NCBI GenBank assembly: GCA_947487595.1
Contig: CANKXJ010000002.1
Span: forward strand, 1 to 49,809
Direction of reading: 5' to 3'
Length of the DNA: 49,809 bases
From: Actinomycetota bacterium
Lineage (GTDB): Bacteria; Actinomycetota; Actinomycetes; Nanopelagicales; Nanopelagicaceae
Shown here piece after piece: positions 8,259 to 18,263 of this stretch. Made by a program: the position numbers and the translations under genes. Under the pieces are notes generated by a model. The model was not told the DNA's origin and did no database searches. It saw only the letters and a program-made list of their open reading frames with translations. Each line of letters begins with the position of its first letter. Position 1 is the first letter of the stretch.

Positions 8259-9631
8259 TTACCTTAACCGCTGGAGAAATAGCCCTTTTAGTTGGCGGAA
8301 AAGTCTTTTGCGATAAAGATTTACTAGTTTCAAAAGCACCGGTCTTTGATTCTCGCTTAGCAACTCCTGGTTGTTTCTTTTTAGCACTCAAAGGTGAAAA
8401 CGCAGATGGCCATGAGTTTGCAGCCGATGCTTATCGAAATGGTTCGATGTTCTCTCTCACTTCAGAGCGAATAGATGGTCCATGCATTGTTGTCTCAGAT
8501 GTGCTGGGGGCTCTATCAATTCTTGCCACATTTGTTCGAAAGCGCTTGGACAAACTAATAGTTATTGGCATTACAGGATCGCAAGGAAAGACAAGTACTA
8601 AAGATCTCTTAACGCACATGTTAGGCGCAGTTGGTCCAACTGTTGCACCAGCTGGCTCATTTAATAATGATTTAGGCCTGCCTATCACTTTGCTGCAATG
8701 TGATGATCGCACCCGCTTTTGTATCCTTGAAATGGGTGCGCGACATGTGGGCGATATTGCTCGGTTGTGTGAGATTGCAAAACCAAACATCGGTGTTGTT
8801 CTAACTGTTGGGACTGCCCACATTGGTGAGTTTGGGTCCCGTGAGGTGATTGCTCAGACTAAAGGCGAACTCATCGCATCACTTGATAAAGACGGTATTG
8901 CAATCTTAGGAAATTATGATGAGTTCACGCCTAAGATGGCCTCCCTGCATCAAGGTCAAGTAATTCTCTTCGGTGAAAAAGCAGATACTCAAGTAAGAGC
9001 TGCAGATGTTGAAATGCGAGAAGGACGTCCACACTTTGATTTAGTTACACCAGCAGGGCGAGATGCAGTTGGAATGCGCGCGGTGGGTGCACATCAAGTA
9101 TCAAACGCCCTTGCCGTTGCTGCAGTTGGTACAGCGCTTTCACTGCCATTGGAGTTAATTGCTAGCTCTTTATCAACCGGTGAAATAGCTAGTAAGTGGC
9201 GCATGGAACTTCATGAAAGCGCTGATTTACTGATCATTAACGATGCATATAACGCTAACCCAGAATCTATGGGTGCTGCCTTGCGTGCATTAGCCCTCTT
9301 TGCCCAAGAGCGTGGCGGTTCTGCATGGGCTTTTGTTGGAAAGATGAATGAACTTGGCCAGACACAAGCACCACAGAGCGCTGCAATTGGCGCCCTTGCG
9401 GTTGAATTAGGAATAGATCATTTAGTTGAAATCGATGCTCCTGAATATGGAGAACCCGTTGGCGCAATGGTGGTTCACCATCGCCGGAGCATTGAGTCAG
9501 CTCTTGATTTAGTTGAATACTTGGCACCTGGTGATGTTGTTCTAGTGAAAGCATCTAGGTCGCAAGGTTTTGAAGTTCTTGCAGAATCACTAGAGCGTGC
9601 CTGGAAAGAAAAGAGTGGAGTCGATTCATGA
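8255..9631 (+). CDS. murF: UDP-MurNAc-tripeptide--D-Ala-D-Ala ligase MurF
   Basis: Adds D-Ala-D-Ala to the UDP-MurNAc-tripeptide, the last cytoplasmic step before lipid-linked synthesis. 458 residues, normal length. The three Mur-ligase domains are visible: a substrate-binding N-terminus, the central ATPase with GITGSQGKTSTKDLL near residue 107, and the C-terminal domain with the conserved INDAYNANPESM segment. The ATG overlaps the murE stop (ATGA) and its own stop overlaps mraY the same way, so translation is coupled. Confidence 0.95.
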   Translation: MITLTAGEIALLVGGKVFCDKDLLVSKAPVFDSRLATPGCFFLALKGENADGHEFAADAYRNGSMFSLTSERIDGPCIVVSDVLGALSILATFVRKRLDKLIVIGITGSQGKTSTKDLLTHMLGAVGPTVAPAGSFNNDLGLPITLLQCDDRTRFCILEMGARHVGDIARLCEIAKPNIGVVLTVGTAHIGEFGSREVIAQTKGELIASLDKDGIAILGNYDEFTPKMASLHQGQVILFGEKADTQVRAADVEMREGRPHFDLVTPAGRDAVGMRAVGAHQVSNALAVAAVGTALSLPLELIASSLSTGEIASKWRMELHESADLLIINDAYNANPESMGAALRALALFAQERGGSAWAFVGKMNELGQTQAPQSAAIGALAVELGIDHLVEIDAPEYGEPVGAMVVHHRRSIESALDLVEYLAPGDVVLVKASRSQGFEVLAESLERAWKEKSGVDS

Positions 9632-10692
9632 GACAGATCCTTATCGCAGGTGCTTTTGCTCTAGCCTTTGCCCTCTTTGGTACAAAGGTTTTAATTCGAA
9701 TTCTTGCTGCACGTGGCTTTGGTCAGATTATTCGAGACGATGGTCCATCCACACATAAGGTAAAGCATGGCACGCCAACTATGGGCGGCATCATCTTTAT
9801 TCTGGCCGCGATTTTTGGTTATCTCATGGCACATCTTCTTACAGGAAATTCAATGACCGCTTCAGCGCTCTTGGTGATTGGGTTGGTTATTGGTTTAGGT
9901 TGTGTTGGATTCATAGATGATTGGCTCAAAGTTTCACGCCAAAACTCTCGTGGTCTTAAGGGACGATACAAACTTTTAGCTCAAGCATCCTTAGCCGGTG
10001 TCTTTGGTTATGCGGGCCTGCAGTTTGCCGATCAAAACCAACTCACTCCAATTTCGCAGTACCTATCAACGGTTAAAGAAACCTCTATCTACCTTGGCAC
10101 AGCTTTAGTTATTGCCTTTGTAATCCTGATGGTGATGTCGGCAAGTAATGGCGTGAATTTAACTGATGGCCTAGATGGTTTGGCAACGGGCGCAACGATT
10201 ATGACTTTCTTAGCTTTTGTATTAATCGGTGTGTGGGAGTTTGGTCAAAGTTGCACAGCCGGTGTGTTAATAGCAAGTAATTGTTATCAAGTGCGCGATC
10301 CACTTGATCTAGCGGTGCTTGCTGCTGCATTTGCTGGTGGTTGCACAGGATTCCTCTGGTGGAATACCGCACCAGCCAAAATCATTATGGGCGACACTGG
10401 CTCTTTAGCCCTAGGAGCCGCTATTGCGGGCTTTGCAACCACGCTTCGCGTTGAGCTGCTATTGATCCCACTGGGTGGATTATTTGTTATCGTCACAATG
10501 TCGGTAGTTATTCAAACGCTTTATTTCAAACTCAGTGGTGGCAAGCGAGTCTTTCGTATGGCCCCACTTCACCATCACTTTGAATTAAAGGGATGGGCCG
10601 AAATAACTGTTGTTATTCGATTTTGGATTATTGCTGGACTCAGTGTTGCTGGCGGATTAGGTCTGTTTTATGCACAGTGGGTAGCAAAGTAA
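9628..10692 (+). CDS. mraY: Phospho-MurNAc-pentapeptide transferase MraY
   Basis: Integral membrane enzyme that transfers phospho-MurNAc-pentapeptide to undecaprenyl phosphate, making lipid I. 354 residues with about ten transmembrane segments. Family motifs are clear: FIDDWLKV, NGVNLTDGLDGLATG, MGDTGSLALGA and the HHHFELKGW loop near the C-terminus, which together supply the Mg-binding Asp residues and the active-site His. It sits in the dcw order murF-mraY-murD. Confidence 0.96.
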   Translation: MRQILIAGAFALAFALFGTKVLIRILAARGFGQIIRDDGPSTHKVKHGTPTMGGIIFILAAIFGYLMAHLLTGNSMTASALLVIGLVIGLGCVGFIDDWLKVSRQNSRGLKGRYKLLAQASLAGVFGYAGLQFADQNQLTPISQYLSTVKETSIYLGTALVIAFVILMVMSASNGVNLTDGLDGLATGATIMTFLAFVLIGVWEFGQSCTAGVLIASNCYQVRDPLDLAVLAAAFAGGCTGFLWWNTAPAKIIMGDTGSLALGAAIAGFATTLRVELLLIPLGGLFVIVTMSVVIQTLYFKLSGGKRVFRMAPLHHHFELKGWAEITVVIRFWIIAGLSVAGGLGLFYAQWVAK

Positions 10693-10697
10693 TAACC

Positions 10698-12065
10698 ATG
10701 TCACTCTCTTTTGATGGCCAGAGAATTCTCATTCTTGGTGCAGGTGTTACGGGAAATGCTGTTGCCCGTTCACTTATAAAAAGAGGGGCAGTTGTGAGCA
10801 TTACCGATGAAAATCCTGCCGCTAAATCAGAACACACAGTTATCGATGCTAAAAATGTAGTAATTAAGGATTTTGATTCAGTAGTCGTTTCACCAGGCTG
10901 GCGACAAGCCCATCCTTTAGTTGCTAGCGCCATGAAAGCAGGTTTGCCTCTGCTCAATGAAGTTGATTTGGCCTGGCAGATAAAGAGTGAGATTGCACCT
11001 GCGCAAAAGTGGCTGGCCCTGACTGGCACTAACGGTAAGACAACAACGGTTGAAATGGTTGCTGCAATGTTAAAGCGCGGAGGCCTCACAGCAGCTGCAT
11101 GCGGAAACGTTGGTGAGACGGTCATTGAAGTAGTAGATCGCAGTGATGCATATGAAGTTCTAGTTCTCGAGCTTTCCTCTTTTCAACTTCACTGGTCAAA
11201 GCAGGCTCAATTTGTGGCAAGTGCAATTCTCAATATTGCCAATGATCACATTGATTGGCATGGAAGCTTTGATGAGTATGCAAAAGCTAAGCTCAGCATT
11301 CTAGATCGCGCATCCACAGCGGTATTAAACGCTGATGATGGCGAAATAGTTAAACGCACCAGCCATTGGCAGGGAAGAAAAGTGTTTTATAGCCTAGATA
11401 CACCGGCTCCAGGTGAGATTGGCTTAGTAGAAGAGCTCTTAGTAGATCGCGCTTTTGTGCAAGATACCCAAGAAGCCTCGATGTTTGCCGAGTTAGTGGA
11501 AGTAAAGCCAACAATTCCGCACAATGTTTCAAATACCTTAGCTGCGGCAGCGCTTGCCCGAACTGTTGGGGTTTCTCATGAGGAGATTCGCGCTGCAATC
11601 AAGGGTTTTCGACCCGGGCGCCATCGCATTGAAACGATTTATTCTGCGGATTCAATTAACTGGGTTGATGACTCCAAAGCAACTAACCCACATGCAGCAA
11701 CAGCATCACTGCTCTCACATGAATCAGTGATTTGGATTGCGGGAGGATTAGCTAAAGGTGCTGCTATGGATGAGTTAGTAGAGCGCACCGCCAAGCGGAT
11801 TAAGGCTGCGATTCTTATTGGGACTGACAGAGGATTAATTGAAGCTGCACTTATTAAGTTCTGCCCAGATGTTCCACGCCTTCTTATTGACGGTGATTCA
11901 TCGCAAGAGTTAATGGAAAAATCTGTTGGTGCTGCCCACGGCTTTGCCAAAGCCGGCGATACGGTTCTTTTAGCCCCGGCGTGCGCGTCCATGGATCAAT
12001 TCATCTCTTATGCCGATCGCGGCGATTGCTTTGCAGCTGCAGTAAAGAAGGTCGTGAGTAAGTGA
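10698..12065 (+). CDS. murD: UDP-MurNAc-L-Ala--D-Glu ligase MurD
   Basis: Adds D-glutamate to UDP-MurNAc-L-Ala. The ATG at 10698 gives 455 residues and starts at the Rossmann-like strand RILILGAGVTG; an in-frame start further upstream would run deep into mraY and is rejected. The central domain has the ATP-binding TGTNGKTTT loop near residue 114, and the C-terminal domain has VDDSKATNPHAA, a MurD hallmark. The stop overlaps the GTG of ftsW (GTGA). Confidence 0.95.
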   Translation: MSLSFDGQRILILGAGVTGNAVARSLIKRGAVVSITDENPAAKSEHTVIDAKNVVIKDFDSVVVSPGWRQAHPLVASAMKAGLPLLNEVDLAWQIKSEIAPAQKWLALTGTNGKTTTVEMVAAMLKRGGLTAAACGNVGETVIEVVDRSDAYEVLVLELSSFQLHWSKQAQFVASAILNIANDHIDWHGSFDEYAKAKLSILDRASTAVLNADDGEIVKRTSHWQGRKVFYSLDTPAPGEIGLVEELLVDRAFVQDTQEASMFAELVEVKPTIPHNVSNTLAAAALARTVGVSHEEIRAAIKGFRPGRHRIETIYSADSINWVDDSKATNPHAATASLLSHESVIWIAGGLAKGAAMDELVERTAKRIKAAILIGTDRGLIEAALIKFCPDVPRLLIDGDSSQELMEKSVGAAHGFAKAGDTVLLAPACASMDQFISYADRGDCFAAAVKKVVSK

Positions 12066-13237
12066 AAACACAAAAGCGCAGCAATCTTTTCACTCGCCCC
12101 ATCAATCTGTATTACATGCTAGTTGGAAGCACGTTTGCTTTGAGTATTTTTGGTTTGATTATGGTTTTTTCTGCTTCATCTATTTACTCTCTTGACAATA
12201 AGGGCTCCACGTGGGCGATTCTCCTTCGCCAATTAATCTTCTTAGTTCTTGCAATTCCAATGGCATGGGCGCTGTCTCGCTTTTCTCTCACTCGTTGGAA
12301 GTTCTTTGCTCGTTTTGGTGTTCTGGCTTCAGTGGGCCTACTCGCAGTTGTGCAAGTACCCGGAGTTGGTAAAAGCGTGAATGGTAATAACAACTGGATT
12401 TCACTTGGCTTTGTCGATGTTCAACCTAGTGAAATCGCCAAGTTCTTAATGATTTTGTGGGCTGGCTCAATTTTGGCTAAACGAGAGAGCGCTGGAGATA
12501 TTCAAGCCAATGTTCTCAAACTGATTGCACCAGCATTTTTGCTCTGTATTGTCTTGGTGCTTGTAGGAGAAGATTTAGGAACAGCCTCCGTATTTGCCTT
12601 TGTATTGGCAGGAATGCTCTGGGTTTCAGGAGTGCATCTAAAGTTATTTGCAGCGATTTCAGCTGTGGGTTTTTTAGGAATCGCAGCGCTGATTATCTCT
12701 GCTCCATATCGCGTTGCACGCTTGTCTGTTTTTCTTAATCCATTTGCTGAAGAACAATACAAATCAGTGGGCTGGCAGCCTGCTCACAGCCTTTTAGGCT
12801 TAGCTAGTGGTGGTTTATTTGGTGTTGGACTTGGAGCCAGCCGTCAAAAGTGGGGAAATCTTCCTGAAGCTCACACAGACTTTATCTTTTCAGTCATAGG
12901 CGAAGAGCTTGGTCTTTTTGGAACTATCGCGACTTTGTTATTACTATCGACTCTTTTGTTCTCAATATTTAAAATCGCTCTTGGCACCCAAGATCCAATG
13001 GTGCGCTATGTCTGTTCGGGTATTGGTTGCTGGATAGGCATTCAAACTGTGCTCAATATTGGCTCTGCAGTCAGCGTTCTTCCAGTGGTGGGTGTAACTT
13101 TGCCACTACTTTCCTATGGAGGTTCAGCCTTGATTGCTACTTACATGGGAATCGCATTTGTTATTGGTGCCGCCCGTAGAGATCCAGCAATTTATCAAGA
13201 GCTAGAAAAAACAGGCATACCGAAATGGCTTCGATAG
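12062..13237 (+). CDS. ftsW: Peptidoglycan polymerase FtsW (SEDS family)
   Basis: SEDS glycosyltransferase that polymerises lipid II at the septum, working with FtsI. 391 residues with about ten transmembrane helices. Recognisable blocks are GVGKSVNGNNNWI, VQPSEIAKF, the large-loop segment DFIFSVIGEELGLFG containing the conserved Glu, and PLLSYGGSALI. The GTG start overlaps the end of murD, and the 3' end overlaps murG by 13 nt. Confidence 0.95.
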   Translation: MKTQKRSNLFTRPINLYYMLVGSTFALSIFGLIMVFSASSIYSLDNKGSTWAILLRQLIFLVLAIPMAWALSRFSLTRWKFFARFGVLASVGLLAVVQVPGVGKSVNGNNNWISLGFVDVQPSEIAKFLMILWAGSILAKRESAGDIQANVLKLIAPAFLLCIVLVLVGEDLGTASVFAFVLAGMLWVSGVHLKLFAAISAVGFLGIAALIISAPYRVARLSVFLNPFAEEQYKSVGWQPAHSLLGLASGGLFGVGLGASRQKWGNLPEAHTDFIFSVIGEELGLFGTIATLLLLSTLLFSIFKIALGTQDPMVRYVCSGIGCWIGIQTVLNIGSAVSVLPVVGVTLPLLSYGGSALIATYMGIAFVIGAARRDPAIYQELEKTGIPKWLR

Positions 13238-14304
13238 TTTTTGCTGGCGGTGGCACCGCTGGCCATATTGAACCGGCATTGGCTGTGGCACGTGTGTGCA
13301 AGAGTGCCAATCCCCAGGATGAGATTACTTTTTTAGGAACAGCCAAGGGCTTAGAAAATACTTTAATTCCAGCAGCTGGTTTTAGCGTTTCCCATATTCC
13401 AAAGGTAAGAATCTCGAGAACACCATCACTTACATGGGCCAGAATTCCCTTTGAACTAGTTGCCTCAGTAAAGGCCTGCCACGCATTATTGAAAGGCGCA
13501 GATTTACTCATTGGCTTTGGTGGTTATGTCAGCGCTCCTGCATACATCGCTGCACGCATTCTTGGCGTCCCAACGATTATTCATGAAGCAAATGCAAAAC
13601 CTGGTTGGGCAAATCGACTGGGCTCTCTTTTCACCCCTCATTTAGCAGTTGCACATGGTGTTAACACAGGCCTGTTTAGCGGTGCGCTTATTACCGGTTT
13701 ACCACTTCGAAGTGATGTGGCAGATGCGCTCAAGGCGGCAGGAGCTGATTGGAAGAATGCACGATCACAAGCAAAAACCCGTTTGGGATTTGATGCAGCG
13801 CAACCACTGGTATTTGTTATGGGTGGCTCACAAGGCTCTGTTGCAATAAATAAAGTCATTGAGCAAAGCGTGCCTAACTTTTCAACTAAAGGTATTGCCG
13901 TGATGCACTCAGTGGGCCGTGGAAATACTTTGCCCCCAGCAACAGATCTTTATCGTCCAGTGGCATATGTGGACCAGATGGCTGATGCCTATTTAGCCGC
14001 TGATCTGATCATTGCCCGCAGTGGCGCAGTTACCTGCGCTGAATTTAGAGCACTTGGCCGTTACGCTCTTTTTGTGCCGCTACCCATTGGAAATGGAGAA
14101 CAGTTCCATAATGCACGTGGATTAGTTGCAGATGGGCGAGCTGAGGTTATTGATCAAAAGGAATTCACAACCAGCTATTTGCACAATCATATTGATGCCC
14201 TAATTGCTTCAAGTCAATCGGCACCCCTTGAGGGATCAACGCTAGATGCAGATGCAGCCCTAAAAATCGCAGCTTTGGGACAGCACGCCTTGGAGTCACG
14301 ATGA
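13225..14304 (+). CDS. murG: UDP-GlcNAc:lipid I GlcNAc transferase MurG
   Basis: Peripheral membrane glycosyltransferase (GT28 family) that converts lipid I to lipid II. 359 residues, usual length. The N-terminal glycine-rich loop FAGGGTAGHIEPALAVA binds the lipid phosphate side, and GGSQGSVAINK in the second half belongs to the UDP-GlcNAc domain; SGAVTCAEFRALG is the conserved donor-site segment. Both ends overlap neighbours (13 nt with ftsW, 4 nt with murC). Confidence 0.95.
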   Translation: MASIVFAGGGTAGHIEPALAVARVCKSANPQDEITFLGTAKGLENTLIPAAGFSVSHIPKVRISRTPSLTWARIPFELVASVKACHALLKGADLLIGFGGYVSAPAYIAARILGVPTIIHEANAKPGWANRLGSLFTPHLAVAHGVNTGLFSGALITGLPLRSDVADALKAAGADWKNARSQAKTRLGFDAAQPLVFVMGGSQGSVAINKVIEQSVPNFSTKGIAVMHSVGRGNTLPPATDLYRPVAYVDQMADAYLAADLIIARSGAVTCAEFRALGRYALFVPLPIGNGEQFHNARGLVADGRAEVIDQKEFTTSYLHNHIDALIASSQSAPLEGSTLDADAALKIAALGQHALESR

Positions 14305-15689
14305 ATAAGCCAACTTTGCGATCACTCATTGGTAAGCGCGTCCACTTCATAGGCATTGGTGGCGCAGGCATGAGCGGTTTGGCGCGAATCTCACTCTCTC
14401 ATGGAATCACAGTCAGTGGTTCAGATGCTAAAGATTCATCAGTAGTAAAAGCTCTGCAGGCACTTGGTGCAACGATTGCAACTGCGCATTCTGCTGGCAA
14501 TGTTGATGGTGCTGATTTAGTTGTTTACTCAACTGCGATCTCAACTTCAAACCCAGAGCTCATGCGGGCACAAGAGTTAAAGCTGACCACTCTTACACGA
14601 GCCGCTGCACTTTCAATTTTGATGTCAGAGTCTAAAAGCATTGCTGTAGCTGGGACACATGGAAAGACAACAACTTCTTCCATGATGGCTGTGGCACTAC
14701 AAGCTTGCGGGGCAGATCCATCCTTTGCAATTGGCGGAACAATTACTGCCTCTGGTTCTAATGCTCATCGCGGCACTGGCGAGATATTTGTTGCTGAGGC
14801 TGATGAATCCGACGGCTCATTTATTGAATATCATCCTTATGGCGCCATTGTGACAAATGTTGAACATGATCACGTTGATTTCTTTGCAACTCTAGAGGAT
14901 GTGGCCCAAGCTTTTAAAGATTTTGCAGCAACCATTAATCAAGATGGCTTCCTTACTTACTGCGCAGATGATCAAGGTGCTAAAGCTTTAGCCTCAACTG
15001 TGAAAACGTGCACAGTGATCTCCTATGGAGTCGATGAACGCTGCGATTTACGTTTAGATTCCATTGATTTAGAGGCGATGGGCTCACGTGCCCGTGCAAT
15101 TTGGCGGGGTAAAGTTGTAGGTTTCATCGAACTTCAAGTACCAGGCCATCACAACTTACTTAACGCTGCAGCGGTCTTAGCCACCGGGTTAAACCTTGGC
15201 TTTCCTGCCCCTGAATTATTAACGGGATTAGCTGTTTTTAGAGGCACTGGCCGACGCTTTGAACTTAAAGGCACTGTGCATGGAATTAGAGTCATTGATG
15301 ATTATGGACATCACCCCACAGAAATCGATGTCACATTAAAGGCTGCACGTCGCTTTGCAGGAGATGGCCGACTAATTGTTATTTTCCAACCACATCGCTA
15401 TTCACGAACTAAGGCTTTTTCTGCCCAGTTCGCCAAGGCGCTAGATATGGCAGATCGCGCAATAGTTCTAGAGGTCTACTCAGCCAGTGAAAAACCAATC
15501 ACAGGTGTCACATCACGCTTAATCACCGATGCAATGAGCCATGGCGAGTACATCCCTAATTTCATTGAAGTAACTGATTCAGTCATAGATTCTGCCCAAC
15601 CTCAAGATGTCATCATCACTCTGGGAGCTGGAGATGTCAGCTCTCTTGCACCCATTATCGTTGACGGACTCAGCCGTCGTTTCGGATAA
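14301..15689 (+). CDS. murC: UDP-MurNAc--L-alanine ligase MurC
   Basis: First amino acid ligase of peptidoglycan precursor synthesis. 462 residues. An N-terminal Rossmann fold (HFIGIGGAGMSGLA) is followed by the ATPase loop AGTHGKTTTSS near residue 118 and the C-terminal domain with DDYGHHPTEI and FQPHRYSRT, both MurC signatures. ATGA overlap with murG; ftsQ starts on the base after its stop. There is no murB or ddl in this cluster, so those functions must be elsewhere. Confidence 0.96.
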   Translation: MNKPTLRSLIGKRVHFIGIGGAGMSGLARISLSHGITVSGSDAKDSSVVKALQALGATIATAHSAGNVDGADLVVYSTAISTSNPELMRAQELKLTTLTRAAALSILMSESKSIAVAGTHGKTTTSSMMAVALQACGADPSFAIGGTITASGSNAHRGTGEIFVAEADESDGSFIEYHPYGAIVTNVEHDHVDFFATLEDVAQAFKDFAATINQDGFLTYCADDQGAKALASTVKTCTVISYGVDERCDLRLDSIDLEAMGSRARAIWRGKVVGFIELQVPGHHNLLNAAAVLATGLNLGFPAPELLTGLAVFRGTGRRFELKGTVHGIRVIDDYGHHPTEIDVTLKAARRFAGDGRLIVIFQPHRYSRTKAFSAQFAKALDMADRAIVLEVYSASEKPITGVTSRLITDAMSHGEYIPNFIEVTDSVIDSAQPQDVIITLGAGDVSSLAPIIVDGLSRRFG

Positions 15690-16331
15690 ATGAAAAACAA
15701 ACGCCTTATTGCACTTGCTACTGTAATCATTTTAGGCCTTGCCTCATATGGCCTGGGTTGGTCAACGCTCTTTACCGTGAGCTCAGTTGAAGTCAAAGGC
15801 ACAGATCAGTTCTTGCCGCAAAATGTCAAAATAGGTGAAAAGCTTGCACGAGTAGAACCTCGCGCAGTTGCTTCAAGCTATGAAAAATTCGCCTTTGTGC
15901 AAGATGCACAAGTGAGTAGAAATTGGATTTCAGGCAAAGTTACGATTTCGATTACAACTAGAACACCTGTTGCTATCTTTAATAATCAAGGGATAGATGA
16001 ATCAGGAAAAGCATTTGTGGTCAAGGGCAATCTGCCTGACACATTGCCGCAGATTCAGGCTGGCAACCTTGAAATTGCTGTCACGGCCGTGAAGTTTTTG
16101 ACCTCATTGCCAGATGAGATGAGGTCAGCTCTAAAGATTCTTAAGGTCCGCAGTACCGGGGCCTATGTCTTGGAGGTTGATGTTGAGGGTCGCAACGTTG
16201 AAGTTCGTTGGGGATTCGCAACAGATAATGAGTTAAAAGCTAAGGTTTATAAGGCTTTATTGACACAACCAGAAAATGCAAAGTTGAAGCGGATGGATCT
16301 CTCTGCACCACATGCGCCCATCGTTAAATAA
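15690..16331 (+). CDS. ftsQ: Cell division protein FtsQ (DivIB)
   Basis: Membrane-anchored divisome protein, 213 residues, at the short end for the family because the cytoplasmic tail is only about five residues. One transmembrane helix (residues 5-25) leads into a POTRA domain that starts at FTVSSVEVKGTDQFL and then the FtsQ beta domain (SRNWISGKVTISITTRTPVA). It follows murC without a gap. Position and domain order make the call safe although sequence conservation is low. Confidence 0.9.
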   Translation: MKNKRLIALATVIILGLASYGLGWSTLFTVSSVEVKGTDQFLPQNVKIGEKLARVEPRAVASSYEKFAFVQDAQVSRNWISGKVTISITTRTPVAIFNNQGIDESGKAFVVKGNLPDTLPQIQAGNLEIAVTAVKFLTSLPDEMRSALKILKVRSTGAYVLEVDVEGRNVEVRWGFATDNELKAKVYKALLTQPENAKLKRMDLSAPHAPIVK

Positions 16332-16376
16332 AGTTTTTAACGACACAATAAATAAATCATGTCGGTGTTTGATTAA

Positions 16377-16429
16377 GAGCCTTGCGCACTTTACGTTCGC
16401 CTTATAGAAAACGTTGAATTATAAGGCTC
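16377..16429 (+). promoter_or_regulatory. Inverted repeat with two alternative pairings in the ftsZ leader
   Basis: In the 132-nt ftsQ-ftsZ spacer, GCCTTATA (16399-16406) pairs perfectly with TATAAGGC (16420-16427) over a 13-nt loop. The same right arm, read as AAGGCTC (16423-16429), can instead pair with GAGCCTT (16377-16383). No T-run follows, so it is not a standard terminator. It may be a protein-binding site, an RNA switch or an ftsZ promoter element; the function is unknown. A strong AAGGAGG ribosome-binding site lies 7 nt before the ftsZ GTG. Confidence 0.45.
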
Positions 16430-16463
16430 AAGTAGAGGTTTATGGTTCTCAAGGAGGATACAA

Positions 16464-17597
16464 GTGGCTTCACCGCAGAATTATTTAGCAGTCATCAAAG
16501 TTGTTGGTATTGGTGGCGGTGGAGTAAATGCAATCAATCGCATGATTGATGTTGGACTCAAAGGTGTTGAGTTCATTGCAATTAATACAGATGCACAACA
16601 TTTGTTAATGAGTGATGCAGATGTGAAATTAGATATTGGTAGAAAAACAACACGTGGTCTTGGTGCTGGCATGGATCCAGAAAAGGGTCGCGAAGCAGCA
16701 CTTGATCATGCAGATGACATCGAAGAAATCTTGCGTGGTGCAGATATGGTTTTTGTTACCGCAGGTGAAGGTGGCGGAACTGGGACAGGTGCGGCGCCAA
16801 TTGTTGCAAAGATTGCTCAAGATATTGGCGCATTAACTATCGGAGTTGTTACTCGTCCATTTTCTTTTGAAGCAAAACTTCGCTCAGCACAAGCTGACGT
16901 TGGGATTGAAGCGCTCAGAGCAGAAGTTGATACATTAATTGTTATTCCAAATGATCGCCTTCTAGCAATTTCAGATCGCACCATTACATTGGCTGATGCT
17001 TTCAAGAGCGCTGATCAAGTTCTACTCTCTGGCGTTCAAGGAATTACAGAGATCATTACGCAGCCAGGTTTAATCAATCTAGACTTTGCAGATGTGAAGG
17101 CAGTGATGTCAGGAGCAGGTTCTGCGTTGATGGGTATCGGTTCTGCGCGTGGAGAAAATCGCGCACTGCGCGCTGCCGAGTTAGCTATCTCTTCTCCACT
17201 ACTTGAGGCATCCATTGATGGTGCTATGGGTGTCTTGCTTTCAATTTCAGGTGGCTCAGATCTTGGTTTGTTTGAAGTTAATGAGGCGTGTGAGTTAGTT
17301 CAATCAGCAGTGCATCCAAATGCCAAGTTTATCTTTGGAACAACTATTGATGATGCTCTAGGTGATGAAGTTCGTATCACCGTAGTTGCAGCTGGCTTTG
17401 AAGGTGGAGAGCCTCGCAAGGTTGTTACGCCAGTTATTGATGCTGCCACTTTGGGTGGGGTTGCTAATCCAATTCCAAGCAACGACCCAATCTCAGTTGC
17501 CCTGGATTTAGACTCTGATTCAACTCCACGCCGCCGAGTTACTTTTGAAGAACTCGTAGCCGAGGATGAGATCGACGTTCCTGACTTTATGAAGTAA
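16464..17597 (+). CDS. ftsZ: Cell division GTPase FtsZ
   Basis: Tubulin-like GTPase that forms the Z ring. 377 residues. The tubulin signature GEGGGTGTG is at residues 101-109, the T7 synergy loop with [11 protein letters not shown] is intact, and the C-terminal peptide ([11 protein letters not shown]) is the actinobacterial version that binds SepF and FtsW. The GTG start is fixed by the strong AAGGAGG site. SepF, its membrane anchor in Actinobacteria, is three genes downstream; ftsA is absent as expected for the phylum. Confidence 0.97.
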   Translation: MASPQNYLAVIKVVGIGGGGVNAINRMIDVGLKGVEFIAINTDAQHLLMSDADVKLDIGRKTTRGLGAGMDPEKGREAALDHADDIEEILRGADMVFVTAGEGGGTGTGAAPIVAKIAQDIGALTIGVVTRPFSFEAKLRSAQADVGIEALRAEVDTLIVIPNDRLLAISDRTITLADAFKSADQVLLSGVQGITEIITQPGLINLDFADVKAVMSGAGSALMGIGSARGENRALRAAELAISSPLLEASIDGAMGVLLSISGGSDLGLFEVNEACELVQSAVHPNAKFIFGTTIDDALGDEVRITVVAAGFEGGEPRKVVTPVIDAATLGGVANPIPSNDPISVALDLDSDSTPRRRVTFEELVAEDEIDVPDFMK

Positions 17598-17603
17598 GGG
17601 CAA

Positions 17604-18263
17604 TTGCCTAGCGTTTTTACTACTAGGCGCAATGGCGCAAGCCTTGCGCCCTATGAGTCATTGAACTTGGCCCAACACGTTGGTGATGACGCAGAGAGCG
17701 TTGCGACCAATCGCCGACTCTTAGCAAAAATTTCTGGGCCGGTTCAGTTTATGAATCAGGTGCATGGGGATGAAGTTGTGGAAGTAAAAACACTAGGCGA
17801 TGATCCGACATGTGATGCACTCATTACTACCCTTCCAGGAATTGCACTAGCCGTGATGGTTGCAGACTGCATTCCACTGTTGCTCTCATCATCAACTGTT
17901 GTTGGTGCGGTGCATGTTGGTCGGCGTGGGCTTATGAACTCGGTTGCAATTAAAGCGCTGGACGCAATGAGAAAGCTGGGTGCTGGTCAGATTCATGCCC
18001 AGTTAGGCCCATCGATTTGTGGGCGGTGTTATGAAGTTCCACAGGATTTAGCAGATGAAGTAAGCGCCAAACATCCGGCCGCGACGTCATTGACCAATAA
18101 CTTAACCCCAGCGCTAGATCTTCCTAGAGCTTTGATAGCTGACTTAGTGGCCCATGGTGTGACATATGAAGCAACATCAAGATGCACCCTGGAAGATGAT
18201 GAGTATTTCTCTTATCGTCGCCATAACATCACAGGTAGAAATGCGGGTGTGGTGTGGCTATAG
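17604..18263 (+). CDS. pgeF: Peptidoglycan editing factor / multi-copper polyphenol oxidase family (YfiH, DUF152)
   Basis: A 219-residue YfiH-family protein. Members have been linked to removal of wrong amino acids from peptidoglycan precursors and to purine nucleoside phosphorylase activity. Conserved metal-binding features are present: FMNQVHGDEV, VHVGRRGLMN, and LGPSICGRCYEVP, with His and Cys ligands. It starts at TTG just 6 nt after ftsZ, giving MPSVFTTRRNG, the usual family beginning. It overlaps yggS by 10 nt. Location after ftsZ is standard in Actinobacteria. Confidence 0.88.
   Translation: MPSVFTTRRNGASLAPYESLNLAQHVGDDAESVATNRRLLAKISGPVQFMNQVHGDEVVEVKTLGDDPTCDALITTLPGIALAVMVADCIPLLLSSSTVVGAVHVGRRGLMNSVAIKALDAMRKLGAGQIHAQLGPSICGRCYEVPQDLADEVSAKHPAATSLTNNLTPALDLPRALIADLVAHGVTYEATSRCTLEDDEYFSYRRHNITGRNAGVVWL

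Noticed and set aside
10593-10697. Longer MurD starting inside mraY.
   Set aside because: The extra residues do not resemble MurD; the ATG at 10698 directly precedes the conserved Rossmann-like strand.
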